Shown piece after piece: positions 16,812 through 26,076 of a DNA stretch of 64,000 nt; the stretch's first letter is position 1, and each line of letters starts with the position of its first letter. The notes below the pieces were generated by a model. The model was not told the DNA's origin and did no database searches. It saw only the letters and a program-made list of their open reading frames with translations. Source of the stretch: Lysinibacillus cavernae (GTDB lineage Bacteria > Bacillota > Bacilli > Bacillales_A > Planococcaceae); NCBI RefSeq assembly GCF_009724685.1, contig NZ_WMEF01000007.1:124001-188000 (forward strand), read 5' to 3'. Position numbers and translations under genes: made by a program.

Positions 16812-16852
16812 AATCAAAGTTCATGCAAATGTATGAACTTTGATTTTTTTTC
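16812..16852 (+). terminator. Terminator after the acyl-CoA ligase gene
   Basis: Perfect 13-bp arms AATCAAAGTTCAT and ATGAACTTTGATT surround a short loop and run into TTTTTTT. Confidence 0.92.
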
Positions 16853-16967
16853 TGATTTTAGATAAGGTATTATGAGGAAATGAATAAAAAAATTTTTGCA
16901 TATTATTGCAAAAAAATGAAACAAATAAGCAAGTCATACGTATTACGTGTTGAGGAGGCGGAAAGAC

Positions 16968-17981
16968 ATGAATGTTAAAAGGTGGGTTGCTTTAGTAGTT
17001 GCAGGAGTTCTTTTACTATTTTCATTAGGGATTAACACTGTTTTTGCTCTATTTAAAGCAGATTTCCTAGGTAATTTTGATAGTTTAATGGCAGGAAATA
17101 ATTTAGATGTTTATGAAAATGTAATCGAAGGAGACAATTTTGATAAGCGAATTGCTTATTTAAAGGTAGATGGAACGATTCAAGATATCGGATCAAGTAC
17201 ATTATGGCAACCAGTTGGCTATGATCATCAATTCTTTTTAGACCAGTTGGATAATATTATGTATGATGATTCGGTACAGGGCATTGTTTTAAGCGTTAAT
17301 ACACCAGGTGGTGGCGTGAAAGAATCAGCAGAAATCTATAAAAAGCTCCTGAAAATTAAAGAAGAACGACAAATTCCAATCTATGTATCTATGGATTCCA
17401 TGGCAGCATCAGGTGGTTATTATATTTCAGCACCTGCTGATAAAATATTTGCTCATCGTGATACAATAACAGGTTCTATAGGTGTCATTATGCAATCTAT
17501 GAACTACCAAGCATTAGCTGAAAAAGTTGGTGTTAAATTCGAAACGTTTAAATCGGGTGAGCACAAGGATATGCTAAGCCCAATGCGTGAAGTGACACCT
17601 GAGGAACGCACAATGATGCAAGATATGATTAACGAAACGTACGAAGAATTTGTAGATATTGTAGAGCAAGGACGTAATATGTCTGAAGCAGAAGTGAAAA
17701 AGGTTGCAGATGGTCGTATTCTCGGTGGTACAAAAGCGCTTGAAGCCGGCTTAATTGATGAAATTGGTGACGAAGAAGCAGCCATCGCTGCTCTACGTGC
17801 TGATTATGGACTTGAAGATGCTGCTCTATTTGAGTATTCATATGATATGGGAGGCTGGCAATCATACGTTGGTATGAAAATTGGCTCCATGTTTGGTCCA
17901 TCAGCAGAAGAAAAAATGCTAATGAAAATTATGACGGACTACAGTGCACCAAAAATGATGTACTTATACGGGGAATATTAA
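16968..17981 (+). CDS. sppA: Signal peptide peptidase SppA (membrane serine protease, family S49)
   Basis: The 337-residue protein has one N-terminal membrane segment (VALVVAGVLLLFSLGINTVF) and an extracellular S49 protease domain. The catalytic serine lies in MAASGGYY (S148) and the general-base lysine in SGEHKDM (K200), matching the Ser147/Lys199 dyad of B. subtilis SppA. It degrades leftover signal peptides and contributes to resistance to some lantibiotics and to cell-wall stress. The ATG at 16968 has a GAGGAGG site; the upstream frame extension does not. The RDD gene follows 12 bases later, so they form an operon. Confidence 0.94.
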   Translation: MNVKRWVALVVAGVLLLFSLGINTVFALFKADFLGNFDSLMAGNNLDVYENVIEGDNFDKRIAYLKVDGTIQDIGSSTLWQPVGYDHQFFLDQLDNIMYDDSVQGIVLSVNTPGGGVKESAEIYKKLLKIKEERQIPIYVSMDSMAASGGYYISAPADKIFAHRDTITGSIGVIMQSMNYQALAEKVGVKFETFKSGEHKDMLSPMREVTPEERTMMQDMINETYEEFVDIVEQGRNMSEAEVKKVADGRILGGTKALEAGLIDEIGDEEAAIAALRADYGLEDAALFEYSYDMGGWQSYVGMKIGSMFGPSAEEKMLMKIMTDYSAPKMMYLYGEY

Positions 17982-17993
17982 GGAGGGAGTACA

Positions 17994-18611
17994 ATGACAA
18001 ACAATGAAATTGTTATGCAAGGTTCACCCTCTATCGAAAATGGCTTTCTCATCAACGCATCAGAAGATTCAGCAAAGCATAAAAACTATTCTTTAAAAAC
18101 AGCTGGCTTTTGGATTCGACTTTGGGCATTTTTATTAGATGGATTCATTATTTCTGCTGTAGGTGGGATACTCGTAAATCCTATATTTTATCTAATGGAT
18201 TGGTCCTTATCGGAATCTGTTTGGTATGCACCGATTTCTATTATCATGGCGATCCTTTATTATAGCTATTTTGTGCTAATGACAAAGTTCTTTGGGCAAA
18301 CATTAGGTAAAATGGTATTTGGATTACGTGTTATTTCATTAAAGCATGATAAGCTTACTTGGTCAGATGTGTTATTCCGTGATTGGATTGGTCGTATCAT
18401 CAATAATATTTTTATGCCACTTTATATTTTGGTAGTCATTTTACCAGAAAACCAAGGTTTACATGATTATTTTGCTGATACAACAGTGGTGCATGAAAAA
18501 ATCTTTATTGAAAAAGAGGTAGCGCCACCTTCTTTAACAAAGCAAGAAGCGATTATGGAAACTGAGGAAAAACCTGAACTAGCAAAGCTAGAGGAAAAAA
18601 ATGAACAATAG
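17994..18611 (+). CDS. yteJ: RDD family membrane protein (YteJ-like)
   Basis: This 205-residue RDD-domain protein has the opening AGFWIRLWAFLLDGFIISAV with its Arg and Asp-Gly pair, then a second helix, a third around FVLMTKFFGQTLGKMVFGLR, and a hydrophilic acidic tail of about 50 residues. The domain occurs in small membrane proteins of uncertain, perhaps transport-related, function. It directly follows sppA as in B. subtilis sppA-yteJ, where the two act together in lantibiotic resistance, with YteJ reported to inhibit SppA. That role is transferred here by synteny only. Confidence 0.85.
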   Translation: MTNNEIVMQGSPSIENGFLINASEDSAKHKNYSLKTAGFWIRLWAFLLDGFIISAVGGILVNPIFYLMDWSLSESVWYAPISIIMAILYYSYFVLMTKFFGQTLGKMVFGLRVISLKHDKLTWSDVLFRDWIGRIINNIFMPLYILVVILPENQGLHDYFADTTVVHEKIFIEKEVAPPSLTKQEAIMETEEKPELAKLEEKNEQ

Positions 18612-18647
18612 ACAAGAGGCTGTCTCGAAATAGAGAGACAGCCTTGT
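18612..18647 (+). terminator. Hairpin after sppA-yteJ
   Basis: GGCTGTCTC and GAGACAGCC pair, extended by partly paired ACAAG and TTGT flanks. The T run is short, so it is a weaker terminator than the others in this window. Confidence 0.6.
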
Positions 18648-18649
18648 TA

Positions 18650-18850
18650 AATGAGAAGAGGATTAATTGTAGTGAAGACGGGTGGGGCCTTGGGGATGAG
18701 CTTCACAGATGACATCCTGGGGCGAGTAATTAGAGGAACGAAAGCTAAAAACATCACATCCTGTGATACGAACCTTCGTGACCAAGCAGCAACTCCATTG
18801 GAAAGGAAATCAATCCCTTGCTTTGCTGAATAGCTCTACCAAGACTCATT
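18650..18850. other. GC-richer intergenic segment of unknown origin before tpx
   Basis: This stretch looks unlike the AT-rich spacers around it. It contains runs such as GGGTGGGGCCTTGGGGATG, two related words (GATGACATCCTG and CATCACATCCTG) about 45 bases apart, and a perfect small hairpin, ATCACA-TCC-TGTGAT. A 60-codon frame (18651-18833) crosses it but has no good ribosome site and resembles nothing I recognise. It may be a decayed interspersed repeat or an untranslated RNA; see findings. Tpx transcription must start within or after it. Confidence 0.4.
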
Positions 18851-18933
18851 CAAATAAAGTAAGCTATCTTAGTTGCAATTAATTCCCTTCATTTAGTAAT
18901 ATTATGTACATATGATGATTAGGAGGCGTTTAT

Positions 18934-19437
18934 ATGGCACAAGTAACATTTAAAAATGGTCCAGTAACACTAGTAGGAAATGAAGTAAAGGTGGGCGATC
19001 AAGCACCAGATTTTACTGTATTAGCGAATGACCTATCACCTGTAACATTAAAAAACGCAGAAGGAAAAATTCGTTTATTTAGTGTTGTACCATCATTAGA
19101 TACTGGTGTATGTGATGCGCAAACACGTCGTTTCAATGAAGAAGCAGCAAACTTAGGTGACAATGTAGTCATTTATACAGTATCTGTGGATCTTCCATTT
19201 GCTCAAAAGCGTTGGTGTGGTGCAGCAGGTATTGATGCAGTTCAAACTGTTTCGGATCACCGTGATCTTTCATTTGGTGAAGCATATGGCGTGTACATTC
19301 AAGAATTACGTCTTCTGACACGTGCAGTATTCGTTGTGGATGCAAATAATAAAGTAACATATGTTGAATATGTACCTGAAGCTACAGACCATCCAAACTA
19401 TGAAGCGGCCATTGCAGCTGTCAAAACACTAGCATAA
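18934..19437 (+). CDS. tpx: Thiol peroxidase (Tpx, atypical 2-Cys peroxiredoxin)
   Basis: The 167-residue protein carries the Tpx signature with peroxidatic C60 ([15 protein letters not shown]) and resolving C95 ([10 protein letters not shown]). It reduces hydrogen peroxide and alkyl peroxides with thioredoxin in the cytosol. The start has an AGGAGGCG site. It stands immediately before ytxK as in B. subtilis, but a terminator hairpin lies between the two genes here. Confidence 0.96.
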   Translation: MAQVTFKNGPVTLVGNEVKVGDQAPDFTVLANDLSPVTLKNAEGKIRLFSVVPSLDTGVCDAQTRRFNEEAANLGDNVVIYTVSVDLPFAQKRWCGAAGIDAVQTVSDHRDLSFGEAYGVYIQELRLLTRAVFVVDANNKVTYVEYVPEATDHPNYEAAIAAVKTLA

Positions 19438-19473
19438 TGAGTTGCTTTTAGGCTAAGATAATACTAGACAAAG

Positions 19474-19506
19474 GGGCTGTGACGAGTTTTTTGTCACGGC
19501 TCTTTT
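19474..19506 (+). terminator. Probable terminator of tpx
   Basis: GGCTGTGAC can pair with GTCACGGC(TC) around a T-rich loop, followed by TCTTTT. Confidence 0.65.
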
Positions 19507-19527
19507 CTGCGTGAAAGGAAGTTATGT

Positions 19528-20457
19528 ATGGAAAACATCGAGAAGTTATTTGGATTGCTAAATGAGCATGCTGAAAAGTTCGAAAAAGAACAAGATATAA
19601 CACTGTTAGAGGGGTTACTAGATGGCCTAGAGGCATGGCTTTATGGCGAAGTCGATTTTTCACAGAAAGATGCAACAAAAGAGGACATTCGCAAAGCTAT
19701 TCAAATTGCCATTTTAAAGGGAATGCGTAAAGGCTCGCAGCCAAATCATCAAATGACACCCGATACTTTAGGGTTATTAGTTGGTTATTTTGTGGAACAA
19801 ATATTTGCAGAGCGTCTTGAAAATGAAAAAATTTCAATTATGGACCCAGCAGTAGGTACAGGAAATTTACTACTTACGGTCATGAATTTATTAGATGGAA
19901 AAGTGGAAGCAACAGGTGTGGAAGTTGATGAGCTACTCATTCGTCTTGCTGCAGCCACTGCTGATTTAACAGAACAGCCTATTTCTTTATACCGTCAAGA
20001 TGCCTTACAAGATCTGTTGGTAAATCCAGTTGATGCTGTTGTTTGTGATTTACCAGTAGGTTATTATCCAAATGAAGAAGTAGCAATCGACTATGAACTA
20101 TGCCCGTCAGAGGGGATGAGTTATGCCCACCATTTATTTATTGAGCAATCGATGAATTATACGAAGGATGGTGGCTATTTATTTTTCCTTGCGCCATCTC
20201 ATCTTTTTGATTCGGAGCAGTCTAAGCAACTACACAAGTACATTCAAAAGCACGCCTGGATTCAAGCTATTATCCAATTACCTGACTCTATATTTGCCAA
20301 TAAAGCATTAGAAAAGAGCATAGTGATTTTACAAAAGCAAGCGAAGGAGTTAAAAGCACCTAAAGAAGTACTATTAGCTAAAGTTCCGAATATGCAAAAT
20401 AAACAGGCGCTTGCGTTATTCTTTGAAAAAGTGAAGATGTGGAAAGAGGGCAAGTGA
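19528..20457 (+). CDS. ytxK: YtxK-like class I SAM-dependent methyltransferase
   Basis: This 309-residue protein resembles type I restriction N6-adenine methyltransferase subunits. It has an SAM-binding motif I, DPAVGTGNLLLTVM, and a motif IV variant, CDLPVGYYP, in place of NPPY/F. The helix just before motif I carries NHQMTPDTLGLLVGYFVEQI. There is no restriction or specificity subunit nearby, and the gene occupies the conserved ytxK place after tpx. A housekeeping or competence-linked role is therefore more likely than restriction-modification. Target and activity are unknown, and DLPV may alter base specificity. Confidence 0.85.
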   Translation: MENIEKLFGLLNEHAEKFEKEQDITLLEGLLDGLEAWLYGEVDFSQKDATKEDIRKAIQIAILKGMRKGSQPNHQMTPDTLGLLVGYFVEQIFAERLENEKISIMDPAVGTGNLLLTVMNLLDGKVEATGVEVDELLIRLAAATADLTEQPISLYRQDALQDLLVNPVDAVVCDLPVGYYPNEEVAIDYELCPSEGMSYAHHLFIEQSMNYTKDGGYLFFLAPSHLFDSEQSKQLHKYIQKHAWIQAIIQLPDSIFANKALEKSIVILQKQAKELKAPKEVLLAKVPNMQNKQALALFFEKVKMWKEGK

Positions 20458-20480
20458 TTGCTCACAAAACCAACACAAGT

Positions 20481-20511
20481 AAAAAGGTATCCTAGTGAAG
20501 GATACCTTTTT
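20481..20511. terminator. Bidirectional terminator between ytxK and the usp gene
   Basis: Arms AAAAAGGTATCC and GGATACCTTTTT pair perfectly with a 7-base loop between two converging genes. Confidence 0.92.
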
Positions 20512-20523
20512 ATGTATTGCGGT

Positions 20524-20973
20524 TTAGTTTTCTGGTGTACGAATAACAAGAACGTCACACTTAGCTGAACGTACAATTGCTTCAGATACAGAACCGATTA
20601 GGAATCGCTCAACTGCATTTAGACCAGTTGCACCACAGATGATTAAATCTGCGTCAACGATTTTTGAAAGCTCTTTAGTAATGATATTTTTAGGAGAGCC
20701 ATACTCAATGATAAGGTTAACATTTGATAAGCCTTCATCTTCAGCTTGTTTTTTATAACCATTTAATAGTTCTTCAGAAAATGCTTGAGCACGTTCTGCG
20801 ATAGAACGGTCATATGCTTCGATTGCAGCAAATGAACGTGTATCGATAACATTTACTAGATTTAATACAGCACCTTCGTTTCGTTTTGCAACGTCAATTG
20901 ACTTACGAAATGCGTATTCAGCTTCTTTCGAACCGTCTACTGCAACAACAATGCTTTTATAATGATTAGCCAT
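20524..20973 (-). CDS. Universal stress protein, UspA family
   Basis: This 149-residue single Usp domain begins MANHYKSIVVAVDGSKEAEY and ends with the ATP-binding pattern GATGLNAVERFLIGSVSEAI (G-2x-G-9x-G-S). ATP-binding Usp proteins act as stress or growth-arrest modulators, usually dimeric and cytosolic; the precise role is unknown. In B. subtilis ackA follows ytxK at this position, so the usp gene is a local difference. The ATG at 20973 has an upstream GGGAGG site. Confidence 0.92.
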   Translation of the reverse strand: MANHYKSIVVAVDGSKEAEYAFRKSIDVAKRNEGAVLNLVNVIDTRSFAAIEAYDRSIAERAQAFSEELLNGYKKQAEDEGLSNVNLIIEYGSPKNIITKELSKIVDADLIICGATGLNAVERFLIGSVSEAIVRSAKCDVLVIRTPEN

Positions 20974-21396
20974 TTGAAAAACCTCCCTGATTTGTATATG
21001 TTGATTATACCAAATGATTGTCTAAAGGAAATACTTTCCGGAAGAAAAATTATGAAAAAGTGAAGGCATTTCATTATGAAATGTCAATCAAATATACTTA
21101 CTTAATTCCCACTATTTACAGCGTGTAAACGTCTTTTGGTAGTCAGAACTTGCGTATGAATGATCCTTATTAGCTGCTTAATTATTGTCCTTTTTAGTTT
21201 TTAAATATAATAACTTATGACGTTATTTATCGTTTAAATATTTAGTATTTTGAAAATGTTAGAAATTTTATTTGTATTTACTTTAGATAAAGCTTTTTTT
21301 TCAATAGTTTGGTAATATGGAATTGCAAGGGGTGCATCAATTCATAGTTACATAAATGATGCTTATTTCTTACGTAATGGAAGGGGATAGGAAACA
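20974..21396. other. Divergent intergenic region between usp and ald with two palindromes
   Basis: The region must contain back-to-back promoters. Two perfect inverted repeats stand out: CATTTCAT-T-ATGAAATG at 21067-21083 and TTTACA-GCG-TGTAAA at 21115-21129. Either could bind a dimeric regulator of usp or ald, but neither matches a motif I can name. The half nearer ald is very AT-rich, and I could not settle its promoter. Confidence 0.45.
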
Positions 21397-22512
21397 ATGA
21401 AGATTGGTATTCCAAAGGAAATTAAAAACAATGAAAATCGTGTAGCCATGACACCAGCAGGAGTTGTTACTTTAACACATGCAGGCCATGAGGTGTACAT
21501 TGAAACTGGGGCAGGCTTAGGATCAAGCTTTACGGATGCTGATTACATTGCAGCAGGTGCTCATATTGTGCAAACTGCTAAAGAAGCATGGTCACAGGAG
21601 ATGATCATGAAGGTTAAAGAGCCTGTAGCTTCTGAGTATGATTATTTCTATGAAGGCCAAATCTTATTCACGTATCTACATTTAGCGCCAGAGATTGAAT
21701 TGACTCAGGCACTTTTAAATAAAAAGGTTGTAGGTATTGCCTACGAAACGGTGCAATTAGCAAACGGTTCATTACCTTTATTAACACCGATGAGTGAAGT
21801 AGCTGGTAAAATGGCTACACAAATCGGTGCACAGTTCTTAGAGAGAAACCATGCTGGTAAAGGTATTTTACTAGGTGGTGTATCAGGTGTACAACGCGGT
21901 AAAGTGACAGTAATCGGTGGTGGTATTGCCGGAACAAATGCTGCAAAAATCGCTGTTGGTATGGGAGCAGACGTAACAGTTATCGATTTAAGTCCAGAAC
22001 GTTTACGTCAATTAGAAGATATGTTTGGTCGTGATGTTCAAACATTAATGTCTAATCCATACAATATTGCTGAATCAGTAAAAAATTCTGATTTAGTTAT
22101 TGGTGCCGTTTTAATCCCAGGGGCAAAAGCACCGAAACTTGTTTCTGAAGAAATGATCCAGTCAATGCAAGCTGGCTCTGTTGTAGTGGACATCGCTATT
22201 GACCAAGGCGGTATTTTAGCTACATCAGATCGTGTGACAACACATGATGATCCAACATATATCAAACATGGCGTAGTACACTATGCAGTTGCAAATATGC
22301 CAGGAGCGGTACCACGCACATCAACAATTGCTTTAACAAATAATACAATTCCATATGCACTTCAAATTGCAAACAAAGGCTACAAACAAGCTTGCCTAGA
22401 TAATGCTGCACTGAAAAAAGGTGTGAATACATTAGATGGACAACTTGTTTATAAAGCAGTGGCTGATTCACAAGGTTTACCATACGTTAATGTGGATGAG
22501 CTAATTCAATAA
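21397..22512 (+). CDS. ald: Alanine dehydrogenase
   Basis: The 371-residue enzyme begins [20 protein letters not shown]. It has the pyruvate-binding LHLAPE region, the NAD-binding [20 protein letters not shown] (about 173-192) and the conserved [15 protein letters not shown] stretch. It interconverts L-alanine and pyruvate plus ammonia using NAD, and in spore formers it lets alanine serve as carbon and nitrogen source during sporulation. The ATG has an AAGGGGATAGG-type site. It is a single gene with its own terminator. Confidence 0.97.
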   Translation: MKIGIPKEIKNNENRVAMTPAGVVTLTHAGHEVYIETGAGLGSSFTDADYIAAGAHIVQTAKEAWSQEMIMKVKEPVASEYDYFYEGQILFTYLHLAPEIELTQALLNKKVVGIAYETVQLANGSLPLLTPMSEVAGKMATQIGAQFLERNHAGKGILLGGVSGVQRGKVTVIGGGIAGTNAAKIAVGMGADVTVIDLSPERLRQLEDMFGRDVQTLMSNPYNIAESVKNSDLVIGAVLIPGAKAPKLVSEEMIQSMQAGSVVVDIAIDQGGILATSDRVTTHDDPTYIKHGVVHYAVANMPGAVPRTSTIALTNNTIPYALQIANKGYKQACLDNAALKKGVNTLDGQLVYKAVADSQGLPYVNVDELIQ

Positions 22513-22514
22513 AT

Positions 22515-22547
22515 AAAAAGGAAGCACACTAGTTGCTTCCTTTTTTT
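22515..22547. terminator. Terminator between ald and pepQ
   Basis: AAAAAGGAAGCA pairs with TGCTTCCTTTTT, and the T run reaches 22547. It can serve both converging genes. Confidence 0.92.
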
Positions 22548-22552
22548 ATTCA

Positions 22553-23641
22553 TTATAGAACAATTAAATCTTTCGGGAACTTTGTTAGTACTTCAACGCC
22601 ATCCTTCGTTACAACAACATCATCCTCGATACGTACACCTGTTACATCTGATTTATAAATCCCAGGTTCAATTGTAAAGACCATGCCTTCTTCCATCGTC
22701 ATGTCATTTGCCCCTGTAACTGATGGGAATTCATGTACGGAAATGCCAAGACCATGGCCAAGGCGGTGTGTGAAATATTCACCGTAACCTGCTTCGGTAA
22801 TTGTATCGCGTGCAATTTTATCTAAGTCCATAGCTCGAACACCAGGTTTCACAGCTGCGACAGCATTTGTGTTGGCTGCTAAAACGGCATTATAAATTTC
22901 CTTCTGTGCTTCACTAGGCTCACCAAAGGCAACGGTACGTGTAATATCGGAGCAATAGCCATCATAAATAACCCCTAGGTCAAATAGGACCATATCCCCT
23001 TTTTCAATTTTACGCGCACCTGGTATACCATGAGGAGATGCCGTTTTTGGACCACTCAATACCATTGTTTCAAAGGACATTTTGCAGCCTTTATCTTGAA
23101 TAGCACTTTCAATCGCTGTTAGAATTTCCATTTCTGTTTTACCTTCAGCAATTTCTTTGCAACCGATTTCAATTGCATAATCAGCTAATTTCGCAGCTTT
23201 ACGTAATTTTTCTAATTCACTTTCATCCTTGATTACACGCATTGCATTAATTTTTTCATCAAGACGAACAAAGTTAGCTTGAGGGAACGATTGTTGTAGT
23301 GCTTCCAAACGTTCTACGATTAGTTGCGCTTTTTCAATGGCAAACGTAGTTGGATTAGCTTGGCGTGATGCGATTGCTTGGGCAAGTACTTCCATTGAGT
23401 TTTCTGTATCCTGATGTCCAATTACTTCATAAGACCAACCTGCAGCCTTTGCATCAGGAATCTCCATTTGCGGACAAATTAGAAAAGGTTCAGCATCTTT
23501 AAAAATCATGACCCCTAGTAATCTCTCATGTGGATTACTTTTAAAGCCTGAAACATAAAAAACATTGTCAGGTGTTGTTACAAATGCTGCTTCGATGTGA
23601 TTTTGTTGCAAGTAACTTTGGATTTCTTCAACTTTTGACAT
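22553..23641 (-). CDS. pepQ: Xaa-Pro dipeptidase/aminopeptidase (M24 family)
   Basis: This 362-residue protein has a creatinase-like N-terminal domain and a pita-bread M24 metallopeptidase domain. Metal ligands are seen in VLFDLGVIYDGYCSDITRTV (two Asp), HRLGHGLGISVHEFP (His), FTIEPGIY (Glu) and GVRIEDDVVV (Glu). It removes or releases residues next to proline from short peptides in the cytoplasm. PepQ-like dipeptidase and PapA-like aminopeptidase names are both used for such proteins, and I cannot separate them from sequence alone. Confidence 0.92.
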   Translation of the reverse strand: MSKVEEIQSYLQQNHIEAAFVTTPDNVFYVSGFKSNPHERLLGVMIFKDAEPFLICPQMEIPDAKAAGWSYEVIGHQDTENSMEVLAQAIASRQANPTTFAIEKAQLIVERLEALQQSFPQANFVRLDEKINAMRVIKDESELEKLRKAAKLADYAIEIGCKEIAEGKTEMEILTAIESAIQDKGCKMSFETMVLSGPKTASPHGIPGARKIEKGDMVLFDLGVIYDGYCSDITRTVAFGEPSEAQKEIYNAVLAANTNAVAAVKPGVRAMDLDKIARDTITEAGYGEYFTHRLGHGLGISVHEFPSVTGANDMTMEEGMVFTIEPGIYKSDVTGVRIEDDVVVTKDGVEVLTKFPKDLIVL

Positions 23642-23679
23642 AGATATGTCCTCCCTTTATTACATTTGGAATTTACATT

Positions 23680-23723
23680 AGGAAGCTTCGACTACTTAAA
23701 GAACATGTCGAGGTTCCTTTTTT
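23680..23723 (+). terminator. Orphan terminator-like hairpin between pepQ and ytkL
   Basis: On the plus strand, AGGAAGCTTCGAC pairs with GTCGAGGTTCCT (two mismatches in the middle) and is followed by TTTTTT. No plus-strand gene ends before it. A second hairpin, CAGAGAAT and ATTCTCTG without a T run, lies at 23768-23792. See findings. Confidence 0.5.
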
Positions 23724-23878
23724 AGTACGTACTGAATAATTGTGCTCTAACGTGGTATAAAGCTGTCAGAGAATACTATGATTATTCTCTGTACAAGCAT
23801 ATCAAAAAAAGGGAAAAAGCGCATGGGTAGCGAATTAAAATGATGGACTGTAATTTGTAAATCGAGGAGGATTTTAAG

Positions 23879-24562
23879 ATGGAAATAAGTTATCATGGGC
23901 ATTCAGTTGTCAAAATTCAAACAAATGGAAAAACAATCATAATTGATCCTTTTATTACTGGCAATGGACAGACAGACTTAAAGGTTACTGAGGAAGCACC
24001 AGATATTATTCTACTTACACATGGGCATAATGATCATGTTGGAGATACAGTGGAGTTAGCAAAGAAAAAGGATGCGTTAGTCATTGCACCAAATGAATTA
24101 GCAAATTGGATTTCTTGGCAAGGTGTAAAAGTACATCCAATGCATATAGGCGGTGCCAAAGAATTTGACTTTGGCAAGGTAAAATTTACACAAGCCTTCC
24201 ACGGATCTTCTTATATAACAGAAAATAATGAAATTATCTACATGGGTATGCCAGCTGGAATTTTACTATTTGTTGAGGGACTAACGATTTATCATGCAGG
24301 TGATACAGCGTTATTTAGTGATATGAAATTAATTGGTGAACGACATCCGATTGATATTGCGTTCTTACCTATTGGTGATAATTTTACAATGGGACCAGAA
24401 GATGCTGCATGTGCGGTTTCATTTTTAAAGCCAAAAATTGTAATTCCTATTCATTACAATACATTCCCACCAATCGAGCAAGATCCACAAATTTTTGCAG
24501 ATTTAGTGCAAAATTCAGAGGTTCAAATTTTAAAAGCCGGTGAAAAAGTAAACTGTTCCTAA
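23879..24562 (+). CDS. ytkL: UPF0173 metal-dependent hydrolase (YtkL), metallo-beta-lactamase fold
   Basis: This 227-residue MBL-fold protein has the metal motif [12 protein letters not shown] (HxHxDH type) at about residues 48-59, a further metal-site histidine in [12 protein letters not shown], and a late HYNTFP. It begins [20 protein letters not shown], typical of UPF0173. The natural substrate is unknown. The start follows a strong GAGGAGG site. In B. subtilis the gene also lies close to ytoI. Confidence 0.92.
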   Translation: MEISYHGHSVVKIQTNGKTIIIDPFITGNGQTDLKVTEEAPDIILLTHGHNDHVGDTVELAKKKDALVIAPNELANWISWQGVKVHPMHIGGAKEFDFGKVKFTQAFHGSSYITENNEIIYMGMPAGILLFVEGLTIYHAGDTALFSDMKLIGERHPIDIAFLPIGDNFTMGPEDAACAVSFLKPKIVIPIHYNTFPPIEQDPQIFADLVQNSEVQILKAGEKVNCS

Positions 24563-24713
24563 TCAATGATAAGGCTGTACTAATAAATTGATACCACTCT
24601 GGTAGTAGAAATGATGGGGAATGTTAAACAATTTCATCACTTTATATTAAATATTTTCATAAAAAATATGGTACACTAAGAGCAGAAATGAAGCTTAGGA
24701 AATAGGTGATATT

Positions 24714-26021
24714 TTGTCTACAAAACATGAGAAAATTTTACAATATATCGAATCACTACCGGTGGGCGATAAAATTTCAGTACGCCAAATTGCGAAGGAA
24801 ATGCAAGTGAGTGAAGGGACGGCTTACCGTGCTATAAAGGAAGCAGAAAATCGTCGCTTAGTAAGTTCAATTGAACGTGTTGGAACAATTCGTATTGAGA
24901 AAAAAAAGAAAGAAAATATTGAGCGCTTAACTTTTGCAGAAATTGTCAATATTGTCGATGGTCAAGTTTTAGGTGGAAAATCAGGTCTACATAAAACGCT
25001 AACGAAATTTGTCATTGGTGCAATGCAGTTAGAGGACATGATGCGTTATACAGATGCAGGTAGCTTATTAATAGTTGGTAACCGTGTTAAAGCTCATGAA
25101 AATGCACTTCGAGCAGGTGCTGCGGTTTTAATAACTGGCGGTTTTGATACAACGGAAGATAATAAGTCGCTTGCGGATTCATTAGATTTACCAATTATTT
25201 CAACAAGCTATGATACGTTTACAGTAGCGACGATGATTAACCGAGCAATCTATGACCAATTAATTAAAAAAGATATTTTATTTATCGAAGACATTTATGT
25301 TCCAATGACTGACACAGCAGCGTTAAAAAATGATGAAACAATTCATCATTTCCAGAAACTAAATGAACGCACAACACATGGTGCATTTCCTGTTGTCACA
25401 CACCAAAATAAGTTGGTCGGTATGATTACAGTAAAAGACGTCATTGGTCGAGAAGAAAACGAGCTCATCGAAAAAGTGATGACGAAAAATCCAATCGCTG
25501 GCTCTATGAAAATGAGTGTTGCTTCTGCTGGGCATCGTATGATTTGGGAAGGAATCGATCTTTTACCAATTGTTAATGATGACAATATTCTGCAAGGTGT
25601 TATTAGTCGTCAGGACGTGCTGAAGGCACTACAACTTGCACAAAGACAGCCTCAACATGGCGAAACCATTGATGATTTAGTGAAAAATGAGATGAAGGTT
25701 CTAGGTGATGAAGAGCTTATCGTGGAATTTAAAGTCACGCCACAAATGACCAATCAATACGGAGCCATTTCTTATGGTGCCTTTACCACTTTACTAGCTG
25801 AGGTCGGCTCATTTGCGCTAAAACGTCGTAAACGTGGGGACGCGGTGGCTGAAAATATGACCATTTATTTTATTAAGCCAGTCCAAATGGAAAGCACCCT
25901 TACAGTCAAGCCTCGTATATTAGACATGAGTCGTAAGTTTGTGAAAATGGATTTTGAAGTATATAATCAACAAATTCTTGTCGGTAAGGCAATGATGATG
26001 TTCCAGCTATTAGAACGTTAA
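24714..26021 (+). CDS. ytoI: DRTGG-CBS-hotdog regulatory protein (YtoI)
   Basis: The 435-residue protein is built from an N-terminal winged helix-turn-helix (KISVRQIAKEMQVSEGTAYR), a DRTGG domain around 75-180, a pair of CBS domains (about 195-310; LVGMITVKDVIGREE and LQGVISRQDVLKA mark them) and a C-terminal hotdog/thioesterase-like domain. The order is that of B. subtilis YtoI. CBS pairs usually bind adenine nucleotides, so it may couple a nucleotide signal to DNA binding or to the hotdog domain; its function is not known. The TTG start at 24714 is supported by an AGGTGAT site and by the protein start STKHEKIL. Confidence 0.9.
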   Translation: MSTKHEKILQYIESLPVGDKISVRQIAKEMQVSEGTAYRAIKEAENRRLVSSIERVGTIRIEKKKKENIERLTFAEIVNIVDGQVLGGKSGLHKTLTKFVIGAMQLEDMMRYTDAGSLLIVGNRVKAHENALRAGAAVLITGGFDTTEDNKSLADSLDLPIISTSYDTFTVATMINRAIYDQLIKKDILFIEDIYVPMTDTAALKNDETIHHFQKLNERTTHGAFPVVTHQNKLVGMITVKDVIGREENELIEKVMTKNPIAGSMKMSVASAGHRMIWEGIDLLPIVNDDNILQGVISRQDVLKALQLAQRQPQHGETIDDLVKNEMKVLGDEELIVEFKVTPQMTNQYGAISYGAFTTLLAEVGSFALKRRKRGDAVAENMTIYFIKPVQMESTLTVKPRILDMSRKFVKMDFEVYNQQILVGKAMMMFQLLER

Positions 26022-26027
26022 GGATTG

Positions 26028-26066
26028 AAAAGGGATGGCCTAGCGCAATTGCTTGGTCATCCCTTT
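26028..26066. terminator. Bidirectional terminator between ytoI and ytpI
   Basis: AAAGGGATG(G)CC pairs with GG(T)CATCCCTTT around a loop containing GCGCAATTGC, and T-rich sequence follows. Confidence 0.75.
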
Positions 26067-26076
26067 ATTATTTATA

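Noticed and set aside
18651-18833. 60-codon frame between yteJ and tpx as a gene
   Set aside because: No ribosome site and no recognisable protein; the start lies at the edge of the preceding terminator. It is treated as part of an unusual intergenic segment instead.
19528-20457. ytxK read as part of a restriction-modification system
   Set aside because: There is no endonuclease or specificity gene nearby, and the gene sits in the conserved housekeeping position next to tpx.
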